This document shows positions 58,501 to 64,000 of a stretch of DNA of 64,000 nucleotides, piece by piece. Under the pieces are notes generated by a model. That model saw nothing but the letters and a program-made list of their open reading frames with translations. It ran no database searches and had not been told where the DNA came from. The stretch lies in NCBI GenBank assembly GCA_016785225.1, contig JAFBJZ010000951.1, forward strand, positions 372,001 to 436,000. Reading direction: 5' to 3'. The translations under genes and the position numbers were made by a program. The stretch is from Psettodes erumei. Lineage: Eukaryota > Chordata > Actinopteri > Pleuronectiformes > Psettodidae. Every line of letters begins with the position of its first letter. The first letter of the stretch is position 1.

Positions 58501-61500
58501 CCTGCTTGGCTTCTTCGGCCTTGGGCTCCGTCTCGATCTGGTCCACCTCCTCCACGGACTCAAACACCTGAAAGGAAGAAAAAGCCAAAAGGGAAGCAGG
58601 CTACTCCGCAGGCAGGGACGGGAGGACGTGAAGAAGGACTAGCGGGGGGAGAGGACGCGGGGATGAGGAATGTTGGGCATCACTCTCGTCATACATCGAG
58701 AAACGTGTCACGGAAGATCGCGACGTCTTATCGGTCGAGTGACTTCTTTGTGGTTCGTGTTGCTGTGATTTTTTTCATACCTGTGTGCTGCTGCTGGAGT
58801 CACTCTGCAGGCGAGCCAGACTCTGCCTGTCCGAGCTCTGGGAGGACTGCGACTGCGTAAAAAAAAAAAAGATATTCTGTCAAGACATATGACACAACAT
58901 TTTTAACGTAAGCGTCTTAAATACCAACCTCTTTAAACTGTGTTTTATGTAACCAAGGCTTTTTATAAAACAGAAAACCTCCTGAGCTGCAGACGTTACA
59001 CAACTGTTTTCAAAGGCTGCCCATTAACTAGTGAATGGACCTTTTATTCGCACAGTAAACACTATATGCCGCCGCATTTCAATATTTCGGCCAGTACAAA
59101 CGTACCGATCGTGGACACAACGCGACAAAATAAACAGCCCTCCTGTTCGAGCGTCGGGCTTCGCGGCGATCGGCCATTCCTGTGGGCGCGGCTTCCCGCT
59201 TACCTCATTGCTCACGGTGGAGTCGTGATGGCTCATCTTCTGACTGGAGCCGTCCATGCTGGCCCCAGAGGAGCACTTCGCCAGAGCCGCGGCGTGCTGC
59301 TCCTTCTCCCGCTGGCGGACGATCTCCTCGCAGCCGAGCCACTCGCGCATGGTCTGCTGGTAGCGCGCTCGGACTTGTTCATCCACCTGGGGTGTGGGGG
59401 GGGGGAATCAAGGGTCAGCGGTTCAGACAAAAAAAAAAAAAAAACGCTCTGGAAGCAAAGCCAGAATCGTGGCAAACCGCCGACCTCTTTCCGCTCGTCT
59501 TCCGACATTCCGAACTGGTAGTGACCCAGCAGGAAAGGCCACACCTCCTTACGCAGGGCGGGGTCCACGCCACCGAAGTAGACCAGGCGAAGCAGCTCCT
59601 GCTCCTCGTAGGCCTGAACACACGAGACACGAGTCTTCCGTGGATTTTAACCTCTGACGTGAATCGCGTAGCGAGTGACGCGGTGAAAGAGAGAAGCTAG
59701 GAGCCGAGTGTGTGCGTGCGAAACGGCGCGGCTCACCGTGCAGTCCTGGAGGAAGGTCTGCCACACCTCCGCCGTGAGCCCTTTGTAGGCGTCGCGGGGC
59801 ACGTCGGGCGCCACGATGGCGTGGTTGACGAGGGCGGAGAGGTGCGTGCGCACGGTGGACAGATGACGGCAGTACGCCAGCCCTAGTTCAAACGCAGGTA
59901 GCGATGAGTTCGCGCCTGACAAATGATCTGACATCGAATAATAGGAAAAAAATAAGCCCATACAGCCGTAAAACGCCCGGGAGATGATCTGATACTTCAT
60001 GTTGTCGCACAGCAGCTTCAGAGGAGCCCTGCGGGGAGACGCAGCAACGGTTATTTCTCTCAGGCAGAACAAACACTCCCATACGATCCCACTGTTCTGC
60101 TCCCTTCTGCTTAAAGGACGTTCGTCTCGCTCATGAGACATTATTTACCACAATGTCTGAGACGCTGTATCTAAGAGTTTATGCCAGCGAGGCGAATGTC
60201 ACGCGACTGGTTGTTCATGTCACCAGCTCTCCCCCGTGTTCGCTGAGGATCTGCGGTCGGGGCTTGGGGGTGCTGAGCGAGTCTCAGGAGTCTCCGTCCG
60301 ACACAGCTCCGCCTCGCTCGGAGCGCGCCGGGTCCCTCACCTCTCGTGGTTGCACCCCTTGGGTGGCAGCCCGTTGGAGAAGCTCCCCTGGGAGCACGAG
60401 GAACACGAGGACTTCCTGAGAGTGGGATGCCACATCGTGGCTCCCTGATCCATCAGGTCCGGAGGGGTCGCTGCAAGAACCGCACACACAAAAGCACGCT
60501 TTCAGGGAGAATCGCAGAAGTCGGCGCTTGGATGATTTTTCGACACAGCTGGAAACACTTTGGCGTGGGCGGAACTGTAAGAGTGCGATTCGCGGCGTGA
60601 TTCCTGTGAGAGCAAAGATAAAACAGGTGCACAGAAGCGCTTATGCGATCTCGGAGCGATGCACGGTTGGAAAGAATCATGTATTTGATTACACTGTCAC
60701 AGAGAGAGAGATCAAGTGAGCAGGAGGATTTCTTGGTTCAGGAGCCACATTCGATCAATCAGCTGTCCACCCCATTGTCTGTGAAAAGGTTGCTGCGTCG
60801 TAATGCGATTAAATTAAAAAAACAAAAAAAAAGAGGTGTGACCACAAGCTGGCGGGGAGTTGGGAGAGGCTTTAAGACGGGACACGTCAATAAACTTTGC
60901 CGGCGGCGCACAACAAGCCGGGAGGATATTAGACGCAGGAAATTAAAGGGAGTCAAGCTGGCAGACGGATGGACGGGCCGAGGTGCGACGGTGTTACAGC
61001 TGCTTCCTGTGAGCGAGCGGGGTTCTTCGGGACAGCTGCAGGACCTCTTGGGGACAACCAGGGTCCCTGTCATGGAGGGGGACTGTCCGCTTGGTTGGAG
61101 GGAGGGGGAAGAAGTCGGACGAGGAGGATGGGTTACAGTCACTGTAACAAACAACGAGTGACATTTTCACCGTCGCGCGGCAGTTCGGGGAGGCCCGCGG
61201 CTGCTGCTCATGTGGATTTTCCGCTTCCGCGGAACGAAACTCACCAAACTCTGACTGGCTGTTTGGAAAGAGGATGCGGAAGACGTAGTCTGTGGCCTCG
61301 TCCTCCTCCTTGTCTGAGACCGAGTCCGAGGATCCAGATCCCTGGGGAAGCCTCTTCCGCAGCTTGGGAAACACCTTTCCCTGCGACGAGAGAGCAACGG
61401 GGAGGACTGCGTGAGCATTAAAGCCGAGCTAAGCCAAGTGAATTAAAGATGACCGTATGCTTAAGCCTTATTAATAGCGGCCGAGCGTGTGTGGGTGGCG

Positions 61501-63678
61501 CTCGTTATTCAGTTTAGCGGCAGACGCGCGGCTACTAACGTTCTCGCAAATGTATCCATTCAATTGTGTGGACGCGCTTTTTTTTGTCGGGTGCTGCAGA
61601 GAGAAACGTTACGCTCCAATCGATTGGGCAATGAGGCGGCGCAACTTCTTCCGAATTCAAATGTCTTTTGCATCGATCTATGGGTCAGCTCGGGCTGGAT
61701 TCTCTGCGCTGTTATCTGGACAATCGTCTACTACGAGTAATTGGTTCTCGGTCGGAGAGCGGCCCCCCTGGGAGACGCCCACCGTTCTGACCTTTCCTCT
61801 CTGGGACCAGAGCGGCGGGTCCAGCTGGCCGTGCGGGAGTAGGCCGTTCTCCAGGCAGGAAAGGAACTGGAGCAAGTGGCCTCCTCTGGGGAAGCGAAGC
61901 GGAGGCCTCTGGATCCCGTCCTGACTGACCAGCACCACTGTCCCCCCGCTGTCAACTACAGGAGACGATGTCTCTCAATCACTCGGGACGACATTTCGTT
62001 GGGGACAGCCGTGTGCAATCGCAGAAGGGTAACATGGGTGAGAAAGGACGGGGATGCGCGTTCAGCCAATCCAGTTGCGTGCGTAATGGTAGTATTGAGA
62101 CCCACCTTGTTGATGACAGTGCAGGTAAACGATCTCCTCCAGAGGGATTGTCATGGCGTAGTCCCAGTACACACTGGAAAACATAAAAATGGAGACAACC
62201 GTCAGCAAAATAACAAGCTGGGCGAGACTGGAGCTCACCAGCGAGCAGCGAGAAACAAAAATAAATGGAATGATTACGCGTTAGTCCACACGGATCAAAC
62301 TCTCAAGGAGCATTTGTTTCACGGCTAAGTAAATTATTGGAGGGGCGTGCATGTTGCCTCATGCAATAATCAGTCCTTCTGGTGAGAGGAGCCATGCGCA
62401 GGCACAGGAACATAACGCGGTTTGCTCGGTTGAGAGATGTCCGACGGCGTCTCGGTCGATAAACCATCTGCCGGCTGCTGGTCTCGCCGCCGCCGCCGCG
62501 GAGCTACACGTGAACGCGCTGCGGTATTCAGCAACGCCCGAGCGTTACCCAAAACAGCGGGGAGGTGAGGTAAACGCGAGACTTCACTGGGGGCGCGTTA
62601 CCTGCAAGCCGTCCTCAGCGAGAGACGTACTACGAACCATCAAAACGCAGACAGACACAATAATCCGTTTGCGGTCGGACGAGCATGCTGCACCTGCGTT
62701 CGTAGTCCAAGTCTCCCACAGAGCCGTTCATGAGCTGATTGGGCGTCCACTTCAGTGTCATGATGTCGGCGGTCTGGTGCAGGGAGAGGTAACCTGGGAT
62801 GGCCTCCATGTCGTCCCTCTGAAACAACCGACACAGACTGTGACATTACTGCAAAATGTCAGCGAGAAATATTGCCAGTCTGCTGACGTATTGTTCTTCC
62901 TGCAGGGGAAACGGGAGCGGCGGAGGAGGAGGGGGCGGGCGGGTGGGTTTACCGGCTGCACGAGCACGTTGTTTTTGCCGAACAGCAGCGTGGCCCTGCT
63001 GTTCTGATGCAGCGACTCCACGTATTCTCGGGCCGACGGCGACGGGGAGGGGCGCTCGTCCATGCTGCTGCTGGAGTGCCGCTTCTGGATCTGCCCACCG
63101 CACGACAGGAAACATGTTCAAAAATCGGCGTCGTCGCCCAGCGCCCCCGGCGGGTCAGCGCCTCTGCGGGACGGGCGACAGCTGGCCGGTCACGGTACAG
63201 TCATTTCCGTACATGAAACCTGTTCTGTGGAATACACACACGTGAATACCCGGCACCACCCGCGGTGCTGTAATATGCGATTGCTTGAACGTCACGGATA
63301 CACTGTGTTCTTTCTCCTCGGCCACCGTGTGCCTCAGCGAGCGCGGTAATCTCAGCGGGTCCTCTTTCACGCAGCAGAATGGAACACAGCCGATCGGACG
63401 CGCAGCTAAAACCAACGCGTGTCCCCACTAATGCCACAATTAACACACCCTCCGCAGTGTACGCATGAGACGAAAGGAAAGGAACCCGGAAAAAAAAAAG
63501 TGATTTGCGCGCGCAGCTGGTTCAGCACTCACACACAGCGCGGGCCTCTTGGTGGGAGAATCCTGCCTGCAGTGGCCACCGTGGATGCGATGTCTCTGCA
63601 CCAACTCATCGGCGGACGGGTCTGTCCAGAAGTGGTCAGCCGTCTTCATCTTGGTGTACTCCAAAGCACAAGGTCCAA
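55566..63678 (-). CDS. sgsm1: Small G protein signalling modulator 1 (RUN-TBC protein), N-terminus outside window
   Basis: TBC-domain protein of neurons that binds Rab and Rap GTPases. Nineteen exons on the minus strand: 63678-63533, 63090-62953, 62818-62694, 62173-62106, 61955-61792, 61380-61245, 60470-60341, 60028-59964, 59882-59737, 59613-59485, 59386-59204, 58852-58781, 58567-57500, 57408-57284, 57069-56987, 56872-56763, 56631-56535, 56186-56019, 55654-55566: about 1080 codons with all phases matching. The RUN domain is beyond 63772. Visible blocks are [34 protein letters not shown], the PH-like [36 protein letters not shown] and the split TBC domain. TBC begins [20 protein letters not shown], is interrupted by a disordered insert of about 450 residues (most of it in the 1068-base exon), and resumes with the Arg finger [10 protein letters not shown] and Gln finger [14 protein letters not shown]. 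Both fingers are intact. The C-terminus is [11 protein letters not shown]. Confidence 0.94.
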
Positions 63679-63772
63679 CTGTCGGGGCGAAGGAGACACG
63701 GTTGGATACTGGAGACGGCAGCCGAGTAAAAGGGGGACTTTTCAGAGAAGGATTTACGAACAAAGCCCCTGA

Positions 63773-64000
63773 GGGAAACTGACTATTAGTACAAATTTGA
63801 TAGAATTACTATTACTGGGGGGGCACATAATTATTCTCTTAATTGGAGAAATTGTAGTGCTACTAAAACTGCTTTGCAAGAAAACACAAAAAATGCTTTA
63901 CTTGTATCTAGACAACCATGATCTCAGATTTTCATGTAGAAATGAGGCCAAAACAGGCCGTGCTACACCATGATTCCGCTGAATCACACAGAATGCTTCA
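63773..64000. other. sgsm1 intron at right edge
   Basis: AT-rich sequence upstream of the first visible sgsm1 exon, with no coding sequence; it should be intron. Confidence 0.6.

Overview
The window reads as nuclear DNA from a teleost fish, probably a percomorph. Genes are split into many small exons with GT/AG introns, CpG-rich promoters alternate with AT-rich intergenic DNA, CA/GA microsatellites are common, and every confident product is a vertebrate protein. Exons were assembled by hand from splice sites, reading phase and remembered human orthologues; no alignment was run.

Layout from left to right. An unassigned minus-strand gene has one 2.2-kb coding exon (2257-4462) and runs off the left edge. 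Then come ssh1 (minus, 23889 to 9586), dao (plus, 25108-27755), svop (minus, 35497 to 29642), usp30 (plus, 36308-39989), alkbh2 (minus, 42168 to 41233), ung (plus, 42820-44793), pxmp2 (plus, 46057-47892), isg15 (minus, 50456 to 49983), gatc (minus, 53041 to 51402), a tRNA-Lys(UUU) gene (53596-53668), and sgsm1 (minus, entering from the right edge and ending at 55566). The run ssh1-dao-svop-usp30-alkbh2-ung has the order and orientation I know from human 12q24.11, and Sgsm1 lies close to this block on mouse chromosome 5. The summed exons give 1051 aa for Ssh1 (human 1049), 548 for Svop after allowing one extra base (human 548), 260 for Alkbh2 (human 261) and 194 for Pxmp2 (human 195), which supports the exon maps.

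Functionally these are separate housekeeping and neuronal genes, not an operon-like system: actin control (ssh1), D-amino acid breakdown (dao), synaptic vesicle transport (svop), mitophagy (usp30), DNA repair (the head-to-head pair alkbh2/ung), peroxisomal membrane (pxmp2), interferon response (isg15), mitochondrial tRNA amidation (gatc) and Rab/Rap signalling (sgsm1). Three pairs are head to head (ssh1/dao, svop/usp30, alkbh2/ung), and usp30 and alkbh2 converge with poly(A) signals about 20 bp apart.

I saw no wholly new system. The observations most worth checking are: a second, phase-compatible first exon in ssh1; a duplicated isg15 locus that kept its flanks and an interferon element but lost its coding body; a one-base frameshift in the last svop exon; the giant exon left of ssh1, whose position suggests a long N-terminal form of coro1c; and a perfect 20-bp palindrome in a ung intron.
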